Source of the DNA: Serripes groenlandicus
Lineage: Eukaryota; Mollusca; Bivalvia; Cardiida; Cardiidae
DNA: 64,000 nt
Direction: 5' to 3'
Assembly: GCA_031761405.1 (NCBI GenBank)
Contig: JASEVX010000006.1
Location: 26,421,097-26,485,096, forward strand
Positions within the stretch are counted from its first letter, which is position 1; every line of letters begins with the position of its first letter. A model generated the notes under the pieces. That model made no database searches. It had not been told where the DNA came from and worked only from the letters and a program-made list of their open reading frames with translations. Position numbers and translations under genes: made by a program. This document shows positions 20,304-31,401 of the stretch, piece after piece.

Positions 20304-20704
20304 AAACCATATATCAAGTTTTTTGTAGGTAATACAATTCATGAATTAAAACGATCTGTGTGAGTCAGACGTTTGAGACCCCAAGATTTCCTCTCCCTGT
20401 AACAATAACTGTTTACTTAAGCGAGAAGATAAACACACATAGGGAACGTCTTCTAAGCTATTGAACACTTTATAAATAAAGGCTGAAACAAATCCATAAA
20501 GGTTTTTATTTTTCATTTGACCGAAATCAACTCAATTCAAGACCTCCCTTGACGACCTTTCAATGGCCTTTTCGGCTATCACTGTAGGGATCCAGTCAGG
20601 TTTTTTTTATCTGACCCTTCAATCAAAGCACCCAGTACAATACAACGTAGCTTTCAGAGACCCTTTATTCGACATGGACACCTGCAACTTAACTGGGTCA
20701 CAGT

Positions 20705-20790
20705 TTGATTGATTGAGTGTGGTTTATATCATAAAATTGTTTTCAACAGTTTTTCAGTTATATTATTGCAGCCAATTAAACTTGATAACA
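20705..20790 (-). mobile_element. SINE 3'-end fragment
   Basis: GATTGATTGAGTGTGG, then TTTTCAACAGTTTTTCAG match the tail-proximal part of the SINEs. Confidence 0.5.
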
Positions 20791-21029
20791 CCATGAGGTT
20801 TGTCAGAAGTGTATTCAGAAGGACAATTTGTCATGAAAAAGAATAGATACGAAAAACAATTTTATTATATTGACGCGTTGGATTGCACTTTCAGATTTTA
20901 CTATGAAAATGGAGTATAATGTATTATGTTTCACTCTTTATGTGATTCATGATATTTGGAGGAAGACACCTTGTCAGTCTTCAGGCGATACTTCAAATAT
21001 TTAAAACTTATAGCTATCAATAATGAAGA

Positions 21030-21276
21030 TTAATTGATTGATTGATTGGGGTTTAACGCCGTTTTTTAACAATTTCTCAGTTATATCACGGCGGCCAGTT
21101 CACCTACTCATGCATTTCCTGGTTTTCTCACACCAGTACTCCACACAACAATCTTCCCAAGCAACTGGCTGCTTTTCCACATAGACTTAGCCCATTGGTG
21201 GAAGACGAATGATGCATGTCGCATTGACTTTTGTCAATCTTCAAAAGAAAGTTGGCCGAGCCGGGATTCGAACTCA
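21030..21276 (-). mobile_element. tRNA-derived SINE, head-truncated, with target duplication
   Basis: The minus-strand body and GGCGTTAAACCCCAATCAAT end are present. The head is kept only from the B-box (GAGTTCGAATCCCGG) onward. It is flanked by CAATAATGAAGA at 21018-21029 and 21277-21288. Confidence 0.9.
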
Positions 21277-21806
21277 CAATAATGAAGAACATAGTACAAA
21301 ATAAGAAAGTTTGATAAAAACGAATGAATACTCCACAAATTGCCTGCAACAGTATACACGACGATGAAAAGATGTGGAATCTGTAAAGGCTGATTCCAGT
21401 CCCATCACCTCTAAGGGCATCCAAAGCTTTTCATAAAGTTTCACTGAAACCCTGGAGTCAGCTACTGAGAAAAAGCACAGACACAGAAACAAGAGCTGCT
21501 TCCTAGGAATTTTTGGTAGAGTATAAAAATGTTCAAGTTTGAATGTTCAGTCATGTAGTAAAATTACCATCATGCAGTACAAGTACAATAAGGACAAAGT
21601 GAGAATTAAATTTCAAATTTCCTGTATTAAGTTACAGTCTGCCCCTTACAAGATCTGATATCCATTTTACAATGGAAAGCCAAGGCCACCTATAACTGAA
21701 CCATATTTGTAACACAGCCCTTTTTCAACAAATCTTAAAAGTAGAGCAATTATTTCAGTTTCTCCATTTCACCCTTTTGCACTTGCAGATGCATACTTTC
21801 ATGTCT

Positions 21807-22037
21807 TTAACCCTTTCCCTCATATAGACGCTTTCTGACGCCTCTGCAGAAAATGGCCTTTTGAAAACATTGTGACAAAAGAAGAAATTGCACAAAACGT
21901 GCAATTTCTCCTTTTGCCACAATGTTTTCCACTTTTTGTCATAGGTTATCCATTCAATTATAAGAGATTTTCCATTTTTTGACAAAATATGTTCAAAGTC
22001 GTCTGCTGCAGAATTGTCGTATGAGGGAAAGGGTTAA
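21807..22037 (+). mobile_element. TTAA-MITE, young, nested
   Basis: 231 bp, TTAA at both ends, perfect hairpin TTGCACAAAACGTGCAA. The left subterminal motif is altered (CTGCAGAAAATGGC). Confidence 0.92.
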
Positions 22038-22068
22038 CTCTTTTCAATAACTACATGTACATTCATTT

Positions 22069-22314
22069 CGAGGGCTTAGCGTGAAACGGTTGTAACTAAA
22101 ATCGGTATTTTTTTACCAAGGTTAATCACCTCGCCATAAAGTCTTTATAAGCGTTAAATCATTTTTCTTGGTAAACAATGGAAATTTAGGTGCCATTGCT
22201 TGTTCTGAGCAATGGCACCTTAATTTGCATTGTTTACAAAGGGGTCAAAATAGCCCCTAAACTAGGGTTTTCAAAATAGGTTTTTAGTTACAACCGTTTC
22301 ACACCAAGCCCTCG
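22069..22314. mobile_element. MITE with long terminal inverted repeats (CGAGGGCTT family)
   Basis: A 246-bp inverted-repeat element. CGAGGGCTTAGCGTGAAACG at the left is answered by CGTTTCACACCAAGCCCTCG at the right, and the match continues into GTTGTAACTAAAA. A second hairpin lies in its middle (GGTGCCATTGC/GCAATGGCACC). ATTT stands on both sides and may be a 4-bp target duplication. Related pieces lie at about 19970-20060 and 47325-47400. Confidence 0.85.
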
Positions 22315-22400
22315 ATTTATAGACATGTTACATATTCTTATGCAGATGTTTTTACATTTTGTCTGCTGCAGATTTGTTGTATCTGGGAAAGGGCTAAATC

Positions 22401-24284
22401 ATTGTTTGCCATCCAAACCTGACTGAGGCAAATCTTTTGAATAGCATATTAGCACAGACTTTATTTGTGTAATAAGAAAGAAATTGGGAGGCACAGACAG
22501 GTTCATAATTAGTTTCTGTTATCATCTGCTTTATGTATCATAAAATACAATATTTTGATCTATGTTTTAGGTGACCCCACATGGCACCTATACATCACAT
22601 TACTTTCCAATCTGAATAAGGTCTGTAACTTAAATGTTGGTCAAAACTATGATTGTAACAAACAATAGACTTGTGTCTCATGTCAGCGGTCACTCAACCG
22701 ACAACCTCAGATGTAATATATATTACTCAAATATCTTTTCACAGCTACAAATACAGGAGAGAGGTATATTTCATGTGTTAAATTCTTATCTTACCCCAAA
22801 ACCATATGTTGTGGGTATTGAAAAAAATTGTCTCGCTGGGACAGTATCCTTTTGAGTACCACCATGAGACATTTATTGAAAATAAGAAAGATATCATGAG
22901 GCAATTCATAGATTCGATATGCAAATTAGATGCATTAGTTTATCCAATCTAAACAATTAATATGTTCTGTCGGGTACACTCAATTGTGGTTCCTGCATCA
23001 CAATCAAAAGCCATGTGATGCATGAGAATCGGGTAGTTTTTTTAAAGGATTTATTGTTGGTTTGTTTGTGATGCATGATGATAGGCGTGGCTTGAAATAC
23101 GATTTCGGATCTATGAATTGTTTGTTTTCTCCTTGTTATGTAGGCCTCTTTTATATGTATAGAATTAATTATAAACAAGTCGAATTGATTGACCAATATT
23201 TGTGCATAAACTCAAGAATTACCTAGGGACACACAGTGTTATTGAAAGGTTTTTTTGCAGCGGGGACAAAAGCAGTTTTAATGGAAGAATCTAGAAGCAT
23301 TTACAGCTCATTGCTATATAAACTAGGGTCTTATTTTAGCTTAAGGTAAGTTATTTTGGAAGTTTTTATAAAATGCTAATGATGTATAATTTCTACTTTA
23401 AAACTTATAGATCATGCTGACATTTTTAAAGCAATTTGACCCCCGTCGTCTCCTGTCGAAGTGTCAAAAATTACCTGTTTGAGACAAACAGTTGAACTAC
23501 AAAGTACAAGAGGCATAATCAACCCTTTGCCATAATATTTTCACTTGTTGTCTGCTGCAGACGTTTCAAGAATTTGTCTGCAAGTGGGAAAGTGTTGAAG
23601 GAGAAACTAAGATTTTAGAATATGAAATACACACCTCATAAAAAGCTCTAAAATTTATGATTTCTTAAGGGGCTCATAAGGAGAAAAGGTATTAATAAAG
23701 TCCCTTATCAGATTTCCGCAATTGAAAATTCTGCAATTTCACGGGTCTACTCATTTATCTTTCTGTGTTAAGCCCCGTTCTGACAAAACAGTTTATCTCT
23801 TTATCGTACCCCCTTAGTTTGTTGCATGCATGTCAATGTCACATTTATTTATACAGATTTAACTGTCAGCTCAAGACAAATTAGTGAATAATTATTATAT
23901 CAAATATGAGAGATTGGTTTCTGGAAAATGTATACACATGTCAGAAACCTGGCTTCTTTCAAATTTTCAATGACTTCGGCTATATTTCCATTGTATTAGA
24001 ACACGAAAAGTAAAAAAATGAAAAATGTTTTTTGTCAAAGAAGCAGGAAAAAGAGAAAAAGACAATCACATCACATACAGAAGCCTTAATTGAGAAGAAA
24101 TATTGTACGAAAAAGAGTATCAGCTCATTATTCAGCAACAATATTTTCAAATCAACTGTGACTTTGCAGCGAAAAGTCTTTATAAACCAAGACAAAAAGG
24201 CTTATTCAATCGTTTGTTTGTAAATTTGTTTGAGTGATATTGTAGACATAACTTTCAACAGTAAGTAATACAAAACTTTCCAGG
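22401..24284. other. Non-coding region
   Basis: No gene. It includes a foldback relic at about 22795-22870 (CATATGTTGTGGGTATTG) and the right half of a reverse TTAA-MITE at about 23522-23597 (GTCTGCTGCAGACG, AAGTGGGAAAGTGTTG). Confidence 0.45.
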
Positions 24285-24600
24285 TTTGAGCTGTGTTTAA
24301 CACCGCTGACAACCACAAGTGCCAGTCTCGTTTAAAATCTAAAAATAGCATTTGACTACTTGTGCTTACAACACCAATTTAGTCATATCAATGCATTTCC
24401 TAAGTTATTTGCCAGTTACTAAAGCTATTATTTATCCTGGCACTGGTTTGTCAGTCATCATAAATGCTGTTGATCGACCTTCAACCCTGATTGCATTTCC
24501 TAGGTTATTTGCCAGTACTAAAGCTATTATTTATCCTGACACTGGTTTGTCAGTCATAATGCTTTCGACCTTCAGTCCTGAGAGCCAAATAGGAAAGCCA
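24285..24600 (-). mobile_element. Degenerate SINE containing a ~100-bp tandem duplication
   Basis: The segment starting GCATTTCCTA at 24393 is repeated at 24493 with the same order of words (TTATTTGCCAGT, ACTAAAGCTATTATTTATCC, ACTGGTTTGTCAGTCAT). The wording matches the body of the SINEs at 26286 and 48445. Confidence 0.6.
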
Positions 24601-24639
24601 CAATCTACCAGATTTATTACTTTTAAATTCTTACATTGT

Positions 24640-24720
24640 ATCCTTTTGCCACAATGTTTTCAGAAGTCGGCTGCCTGTGGGAAAGGAATAAGCCATCTGT
24701 ATCAGGGAAAGGGTTCCTGT
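24640..24720. mobile_element. TTAA-MITE scraps
   Basis: CCTTTTGCCACAATGTTTTC and CAGGGAAAGGGTTCC are right-half remnants. Confidence 0.45.
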
Positions 24721-24957
24721 AAAGGTAACATTACCCCCAAAGGGATCAAAGGCCAAGTGGGGCAGGTTGTAAAATAGTAATGATTACTTTTGTATGGTCT
24801 TCTTAAACTAATTATTGCTTCTTTAATAAGCAATCTGACACTACTTTGTCTGTCGCATGTGTTAATAATACACACTAATAACACCCATGGGCTCTCTTAG
24901 TCTTACTGAAGCAAAAAGTGTCCTCAAAGTGTCTTCCGTAGACTAGAAATAGTCCAT

Positions 24958-25075
24958 TTAACCCTTTCACTTGTGTAGAAGTTTTTGACGCCTCTGCAGC
25001 AGATGGCTTTTTGAAAACATAGTGACAAAAGAAGAAATTGCACAAAACGTGCGTCTATATGAGGGAAAGGGTTGA
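24958..25075 (+). mobile_element. Deletion derivative of TTAA-MITE (118 bp)
   Basis: The left end and the left half of the hairpin (GAAATTGCACAAAACGTGC) jump directly to GCGTCTATATGAGGGAAAGG. The right half is thus replaced by an inverted copy of the left terminus, leaving a near-symmetrical mini-element. Confidence 0.8.
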
Positions 25076-25156
25076 TATTTTAGAGATACGTTTATCTCAT
25101 TGAGACAATTCTTTTGATCACCCCAACATACCTCTAGATAAGGTGAGTTTTTCAAA

Positions 25157-25350
25157 TTCAAAAAAACCTTATGTTTTGGGTATTCAAAAAAATCACTGAG
25201 ACGATTCTTTTAAGTAACCACAACATTAGGTTTGGTTGAGTCATAAGAGAATATAGGTGCGGAAGTGACAATCAACCGCCTTAGAAGGTGTGGGTACTCA
25301 AAAGAATCGTCTCTTTCGAGTAAGTACCATGCATAACATGGGGTTAAACC
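25157..25350. repeat. Two neighbouring foldback repeats
   Basis: Two copies of the GAATCGTCTC palindrome family: about 25157-25227 (CCTTATGTTTTGGGTATTC ... CCACAACATTAGG) and 25280-25350 (GTGGGTACTCAAAAGAATCG ... AACATGGGGTT). A further arm lies at 25090-25130. Confidence 0.65.
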
Positions 25351-25371
25351 AAATCATAAGAGAAATACTAG

Positions 25372-25591
25372 TTTGTTTGTTTATTTAATTGGGGTTTTAC
25401 GCCACCTTCAACATCATTTCAGTTAAATCTAGGCGACAGTTCATTTATTCATGATCCCTGGGTAAACAAACCAGTACTAGGCTAGAAAAGGTGCCTTGCC
25501 CTGAAGGTGTAGTGCCACGACTGGGGATCGAATCTGTGACACCCGGTTTCAAATCCCTGACGCTAACCACTCAACCACAGCGGATTCCTAG
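25372..25591 (-). mobile_element. SINE, third type, with 13-bp target duplication
   Basis: The minus-strand SINE ends near GGCGTAAAACCCCAATT with an (AAAC)n-like tail. The tRNA-like region is eroded (GGTTTCAAATCCC reads on plus). It is flanked by AGAGAAATACTAG at 25359-25371 and 25592-25604. Relatives: 57045-57240, 60667-60860 and 61783-61974. Confidence 0.85.
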
Positions 25592-25604
25592 AGAGAAATA
25601 CTAG

Positions 25605-26272
25605 TAAGACTAGTCAACTCTTTCTGACGTAGTCCTCTGCCCACAAAATAGGGTTTGATTGGGTAATACAAGTGTTATTTTGGGGGAAACAACTCTTTCA
25701 AACCTCATGAAGGCTCTGCTCAGTTTGCATGTATATCTCCAGTGTATAAGTCTTAACGTGAAACAATCCAGATATGATTACACCTATCCAACGTTAAATG
25801 ATTGACAAGGTTATTTTTACCATTTCTCATTCAGATGATCGCGGACTTGTAGTTTATGACAAGAAATCAATATAACACCTATTATCTGTTTACCTGATAT
25901 CATGTTTTTAAAGTCTTTTGCTGTGAAATCATCTGAGTTGAGATTAACAAAATTTAAGTGTTATAAACTAAGCAAAATTTTGAAGGTACACTATTATTTA
26001 ATAAAAGATTTGAAAATATTGAAGGAAATCAGAAAAAATTCCCATTTTGTCTGAGCCATTTCTCTTTTTTCAACAATATTTTTAACCATTAGCTGAATTG
26101 AGAAAAGATTTAAAATAATTCAAGTTTAAAAATACAGCACAGGTGTGTAGTGTCAAAGGTCAAACAAGAAGAAATACACATGAAATTCAAATCTGTTTGT
26201 CAACCGAAAGTCACAATTCCGTGATTTATGTGAAATGTTATTGGTTATATATGTTGCTCAATATTAAGGCCT
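25605..26272. other. Non-coding spacer
   Basis: AT-rich; no supported gene or element. Confidence 0.4.
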
Positions 26273-26285
26273 CCTATTCTTTCAA

Positions 26286-26543
26286 TTGATTGATTGTTTG
26301 TTGTTTTAAGCAGATTTCAACACTTTTCAGTTATATTACCTAGCTGGGCAAGTTACCAGTACTACTGATTCAATTATCCAGACACCAGTCAGTCAGGTGT
26401 AATACTAACCCCACAACCCTGAGCGCCAAGGAGGGCAGCCATTACTACAATTTTTAGTCTTTAGCATGACCTGACCTGAGGTATCTAACCAAGGACTTTC
26501 CAGACAATGATGGACACTCTACCACTACACCACTGAGGCTGTC
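26286..26543 (-). mobile_element. SINE, second type, with 13-bp target duplication
   Basis: Flanked by CCTATTCTTTCAA at 26273-26285 and 26544-26556. The body shares wording with 18185-18442 and 48445-48590. The tRNA-like head is near 26480-26540 (CTCTACCACTACACCACTG). Confidence 0.85.
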
Positions 26544-26843
26544 CCTATTCTTTCAAACAACAAATTTAGGACTTTGGCAATTTACAAAGCTGAGATATCT
26601 GCACCACTCATCTCAAAAACTTTTAAAGAAGGCAGACTTAAATTTTAGGTAATTTTTGACCTTGGCATGTCATATATGTCAATTTTTTGCTGAGCTAAGA
26701 AAGTTTAACAAAATTTTACCTTTGAGGAGCCCGAGTCAGATATTCAAGTGTAACGCATTATGTCTCATGTCTTTAGATATTATAAAGCCTCCGGACAATA
26801 GTTCATGTTGGTTATAAGGTATGCATGGTCTTTTACTTTTTCT

Positions 26844-27078
26844 TTAATCCCTTCCGACATGCAGACAAATTTTGATGGAGCAGACTTTTAAAAACACTAT
26901 GACAAAAAAAGAGAACTTATATAATAATGCTTCTTTTGAGGAAGTTCTCTACTTGCTACAACAGTTTTTTAATCATTTATAAAATTATGCTTTCATTGAT
27001 CATAAGGGTTTCAACAGTTTTGCCAAATCGTTTTCAAAATCACCTGCTGCAAATTATTGTTTGGGTGAAAGGGTTAAA
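26844..27078 (+). mobile_element. TTAA-MITE, old, forward
   Basis: TTAATCCCTTCCGACATGCAG at the left and GGGTGAAAGGGTTAA at the right. The central hairpin is diverged (GAGAACTT/AAGTTCTC). Confidence 0.65.
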
Positions 27079-27304
27079 TCATAGGCCGTTTTGTCTATGA
27101 TTAAATGATTTATAACTTTCCTTGATACATAAACATTTTGAAACATTATATAATTATGTAAAAACTCCTATTTTCACAATGTTTTCAACTATCGCTTGCT
27201 GCAGTGCTGTCAAAACGTGTCTGGTGTCCAACCTGCATGAGATGTAAAGAGTAAACAAACATCATAGAATAGGACTTCATGCCCTATTAACTTCAAAATC
27301 AACT

Positions 27305-27520
27305 TTCATCACAGGCCCAGAGCTCTAGATAAGGGGAGGTGTTCTTGTTCTAGAATCCTTATTTGACACTCAAACCCTATGTTGTTGTTATGCAAAAGAA
27401 TCCTCTCACTGAAACGATTATTTTGAGTACCAACAACACAAGGTTTCGTTTAGAAATAAGAGATATATTGTGGGGGGAAAGGCAAGTTTTACTACCACTT
27501 ATCCTATTGTACTCTGCAGG
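27305..27520. repeat. Longer form of the foldback repeat
   Basis: AGAGCTCTAGATAAGGGGAGG, then the palindrome at 27370-27455, then AATAAGAGATATATTGTGGG. The same three-part order occurs at 54870-55060, so the family is longer than the palindrome. Confidence 0.6.
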
Positions 27521-27569
27521 ACTGACAGTATCATCTCATTTCAAATTCAGCTTTATGATATAAATCTGG

Positions 27570-27830
27570 TCTAAACACTCCCTTTCCCGCATGCAGACAC
27601 ATTTCAATACATATGCTTTAGAACACTTCAGCAAACATTGTAGCAAAAGGGGGGGGGGGAAGTCTCAATATGAGAAATTTCTCCTTTTTCAAATTATTGT
27701 CAACAGTTGTATTCAATAATTATAAACTTTCAATTTTATTCATAGATTTTCCTAGTTTTGCTAAGATGTTATTAAAGTCACCTGATAATGATTTGTTGTA
27801 TGTTAAGATTTAAGGAAAGGGTGAACTTGA
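27570..27830 (+). mobile_element. TTAA-MITE relic, forward
   Basis: CTCCCTTTCCCGCATGCAGAC at the left and GGAAAGGGTGAAC at the right, with an eroded hairpin and a G9 run near 27650. Confidence 0.5.
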
Positions 27831-27900
27831 ATGAGAATAGTTGATATAACACATATCTGCAGGTTGTTACAGGTAAATTTTTAACCCTGGCTATATGACT

Positions 27901-29651
27901 CACCCCTGTGAAATGAACGCGGTCAAAACATGGTCGACCATGTTTTAAACAAGGTCGACCATGTTTTAAAAACATGGTTGACCACGAAATGACCATGTAT
28001 AATCCATGGTCGACCATGTTTCATGCCGTGGTATATGGCCACCCTGGGGACCATGGTCAACCATGTTCTTTTAAAGACCATGGTTAACCTTGGTCCATGG
28101 TCATAAAAAAATACCATGGTAAAACATGATTCATAGGCCACGTGGTATATGGCCGCCCTAGTACCATGGTCAACCATGGTTTGACCATGATCTTAAGACC
28201 AGGATAAATCAGGTTTCGTGGTCCTTTATATTACCATGGTCAAACATGTTTCATAGTCCACTTCAATGCAGCCTTGTGGCAAGTTCAACCATGGTTTGAC
28301 CATGTTCTTTAAAAGATCATGATAAATCATGTTTCATTGCATTTCAAAATAACATTGCCTAAGACTGACATGTTTTATAGAATTAGTCATCTGTTGCTGC
28401 CCTGATTACCACGATTCATGTTTCATAATACCAAATTAATTCAGTAGCCCTTTTACAGGTCTTTATTGAACAAAACATGGTATTTTGTTTCATTAAATAA
28501 CATGTACACAAAATTAAAACCTTGTTCATGGCAATTAAATCTTTTTTTTTTAAGTCGTAAAAAGGGTTATCCGAGACTTTGTAGTAAATTACAAAATTAT
28601 TTGAAAATGCCAGGGCCTGGAACTGCCTAGGTCTAAAAGTGTTCTAGAAAATAATCATATTACAAGAGTAAAATATCACTAAAGATGATAACACTGAATA
28701 AACATTCATTAATATAAGTTTTACCTGTCAAGTGTTTCCAAATCAAATTGAATACATTGCCATTTCTGAATCCATTCTGTGCTTGTAAATCTTCATTTTA
28801 TGTTTTTTCTATCTGCTTCTATCATTAGAATGAGAACAAAAGTTATTTACAAATCACTATGTACATAATATTTGATGAAAATCCATTATAACAGAGTGTT
28901 TTGTGAAAACATTGCCAGAATTTTAACATGTCACATTGTCATCCATTTTGAAAATTTAAAATCTCAACTTCCTGTTGTTGTTGTTGCAATTATTAAAAAA
29001 AATGGTTCTAGAAGTGTTCTATAAGTGTCCTTAATAAATGTTGTAGTGATATATTTGTTTAACTTGGCAATTTATCAAAACTTTGTTTAGTCCAAATAAA
29101 ACCATTAATATTTAAAACAAATTGTTATAAAGTTCTTGCAGTGTAACAGCAGATACAGAACACATTAAGAATATTAAATGTCGTTCTGACATCTCTTTAT
29201 TCTTTGCAATGCACATTAAGTATGTGAAATATTTATGCTTGACTGTGATTCAGGGTCTAGTAATTACTGTTGACCATGAATCATATTCAAACAAAGACTC
29301 TTGATCATGAATCATAGTCAGTCATGGACAATACATAAGGTGTACACCGTACTCACGGTGTTGCATGCTAAACTGCTTAGAGTTTCAAATTGTTGTATTT
29401 TAAGTAAGAAACAGACACTATTTGTGCAATGCAACATTTATTACCAAATGTGTTTTTACTGTTTAAGATTGACCTTGTTTCATGGTCTGGAAAACATGGT
29501 CATTTACCACAGTCAGACCATAGTCAAATCATGGTCAATCATGGTTATAATCGACCAGAGTCAAAGTCTGAACGAACAACATAGACAACCATGTTTTGAC
29601 CATGTTTAACCATGGTCAAACTTGATTCAAGGTTCACATTTCACAGGGGTG
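27901..29651. mobile_element. 1.75-kb TIR element with ACCATGGTC subterminal arrays
   Basis: Starts CACCCCTGTGAAATG and ends CATTTCACAGGGGTG, an exact 15-bp inverted repeat. The first ~430 bp and last ~380 bp are packed with degenerate copies of a palindromic motif near GACCATGGTCAACCATG in both orientations. The ~900 bp between are AT-rich and have no such motif and no meaningful open frame. Inverted ends plus repeated subterminal motifs suggest a non-autonomous DNA transposon whose motif may bind transposase. No target duplication could be read, and no superfamily is assigned. Confidence 0.7.
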
Positions 29652-29741
29652 TAAAGGTCAATTTTACATTGAGCTTTAAAGAGTGAAATCGCTGACCTTT
29701 GACATATTATTGTCAGGCTCAGCATTTTTGTTACATCTAGT

Positions 29742-30206
29742 TAGCACTTTCCCACTTGCATTCTCAGATGCATTGAAAGCAGACGGTTTTTGAAAACACT
29801 GTGGCAAAAGGAGAAATTGCATGCTATGAGAAATTTCTTAACTTTTGCAATAATGTTTTCAACTCTATCCAATAATTAAACTTACATATACAGAAGTTTT
29901 CAATATTTTGTTTGTTTGTTTGTTTGGAGTTTAACGCCGCTTTCAACAGCTTTGGTCATATCACGGCGGTCAGTGCACCTACCCATGTTTTCCTGGCTTT
30001 CCCACACCAGTACTTACACAACATTCTTTCGAAGCCACTGACTACTTTCTCACATAGATCAGAGGTGAGATGCAATGGAAAACATCGCCCGAAAGAATGT
30101 CGCCGCAACCGGGTATCGAACCCGTGACCTCCAGATCACGAGTCAGATACGCTACCAATTTCAATATTTTGTAGATTTGTTCTATGTCAGGGGAACTGAC
30201 AGGTTA
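29742..30206 (+). mobile_element. Old TTAA-MITE interrupted by a SINE
   Basis: Left part GCACTTTCCCACTTGCA through the hairpin to TTTTCAATATTTTG, then a SINE, then TAGATTTGTTCTATG ... GACAGGTTAA. Confidence 0.75.
29911..30159 (-). mobile_element. tRNA-derived SINE inside a MITE, 12-bp target duplication
   Basis: Same subfamily as 16561-16817 (GGCGTTAAACTCC end, (CAAA)n tail, head with GGTTCGATACC B-box). The A-box end is slightly truncated. It is flanked by TTCAATATTTTG at 29899-29910 and 30160-30171. Confidence 0.93.
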
Positions 30207-30225
30207 ATCATTCACCTGCTACTTT

Positions 30226-30413
30226 TAACCCTTTCCCACATACAACACATTTTTAGATATTCTGGGCAAAGAAATGGCAATGAAAAGAGCTGAAAACATT
30301 GTGACAAAGGGAGAAAACGCCCTCAGTGAGCAATTACTCTTTTTGCCACAATGTTTACAAAAGATGTCTGCTTTAGATGCTTCAGAATGAGATTGTACGA
30401 AAGAAAGTGTAAA
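30226..30413 (-). mobile_element. TTAA-MITE, old, reverse
   Basis: TTAACCCTTTCCCACATACAA at the left; the centre has ACATTGTGACAAAGGGAGAAA and TTTTTGCCACAATGT. The right end is eroded. Confidence 0.65.
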
Positions 30414-30609
30414 GGGAATGGATATGTGAGGCAAAGACATCATAAATTGTAGATATTTATTTAGGATATTACAGGTTTTTGATATTACAGTTTTAAAACA
30501 ATCACAAATCAATTATTCAGTGTCAGTCTGTCAGTCCCAAAGAGAGAGTCAATATTTAAATAACAGATCCATCCTCAATTTAAACTTTTAAGTTATATAC
30601 ATATTTAAC

Positions 30610-30760
30610 AGATGATCAACTTAAGATAAGGAGGAGTAAACTGGTCTTTTCCCAACACTATTTCTCTTACGACTAAATCAAACCCTGTGTTGTGTCACTC
30701 AAAAGATTAAATCCTTTTGCTGAGACCATTCTTTTGAGTACTCACAACATGGGGTTTGTT
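30610..30760. repeat. Foldback repeat with longer flank
   Basis: AAACCCTGTGTTGTG ... TTTTGAGTACTCACAACATGG palindrome, preceded by TAAGATAAGGAGGAG as in other copies. Confidence 0.6.
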
Positions 30761-30933
30761 TGTCAAACAAGAATTTTTCGAATGTGATATAAGAACTTTA
30801 TCTATACCTCACTATAATGTGAACATAAGCATTTACCTGATGGTATATTTGAAGTGCCATCAGTACTTTGATTGGAAACAAGACTTTTTGGAAGACATAA
30901 CAGAGCTTTCTGAACAGAGGAAAATCAGAGCTT

Positions 30934-31062
30934 AAACCTTTCCCACATTAAGACACGACTTTTGAACTCTTTTCAATAATTAAAGCTCCCCTTGCCAAGA
31001 TTTTTTATATTTTACCCTAGATATATTTACAATTATAGGTTGCTGCCAATTTGTTGTACGAT
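30934..31062 (+). mobile_element. TTAA-MITE deletion copy, SINE at its end
   Basis: AACCTTTCCCACATTAAGACA at the left and GGTTGCTGCCAATTTGTTG near the right; the centre is missing. The SINE at 31078 inserted at its right TTAA-like end. Confidence 0.5.
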
Positions 31063-31077
31063 ACAAAGGTTTAATTA

Positions 31078-31390
31078 GCCGAGCCCCGGTAGCTCAGTTG
31101 GTAGCGACGCGGGCTGTCAATCCAGGGGTTGTGAGTTCAAATCCCGGCTCGGCGAACTTTCTTTCCGACGATTGACAAAAGTCAATGCGACATGCGTCAT
31201 TCGTCTTCCACCAATGGGCTAAGTCTATGTGGAAAAGCAGCCAGTTGCTTGGGAAGATTGTTGTGTGGAGTACTGGTGTGAGAAAAACCAGGAAATGCAC
31301 GAGTAGGTGAACTGGCCGCCCTGATAATATTAACTGAGAAATTGTTAAAAACGGCGTTAAACCCCAATCAATCAATCAATCAATCAATCA
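31078..31390 (+). mobile_element. Complete tRNA-derived SINE with 15-bp target duplication
   Basis: The best SINE in the window. The tRNA-like head (31078-31155) has A-box TAGCTCAGTTGG and B-box GAGTTCAAATCCC, giving an internal Pol III promoter. The ~200-bp body is shared with 16342, 21030, 46205, 51925 and 53780. The 3' end is GGCGTTAAACCCCAATCAAT followed by (CAAT)n. It is flanked by ACAAAGGTTTAATTA at 31063-31077 and 31391-31405. It resembles SINEs known across molluscs; I cannot name the family with certainty. Confidence 0.95.
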
Positions 31391-31401
31391 ACAAAGGTTT
31401 A

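Larger units (their letters stand above)
21768..22400 (+). mobile_element. Old TTAA-MITE carrying two later insertions
   Basis: Pieces at 21768-21806, 22038-22068 (CTCTTTTCAATAACTAC) and 22315-22400 (TTTATAGACATG ... GTCTGCTGCAGATTTG ... GGGAAAGGGCTAA) reassemble in order into one old forward copy. Confidence 0.7.

Noticed and set aside
23980..24223. Open frames on both strands
   Set aside because: Low-complexity AT-rich sequence open in both directions; no evidence of coding.
27778..28177. Histidine/valine-rich repeat peptides (MVDHG..., HGRPC...)
   Set aside because: Translation of the ACCATGGTC array; not a protein.
31078..31155. tRNA gene
   Set aside because: The A- and B-boxes are good, but the sequence continues into a SINE body, is flanked by a target duplication, and the anticodon stem is poor. 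It is a SINE head; the same applies to the heads at 16740-16817 and 52150-52233.
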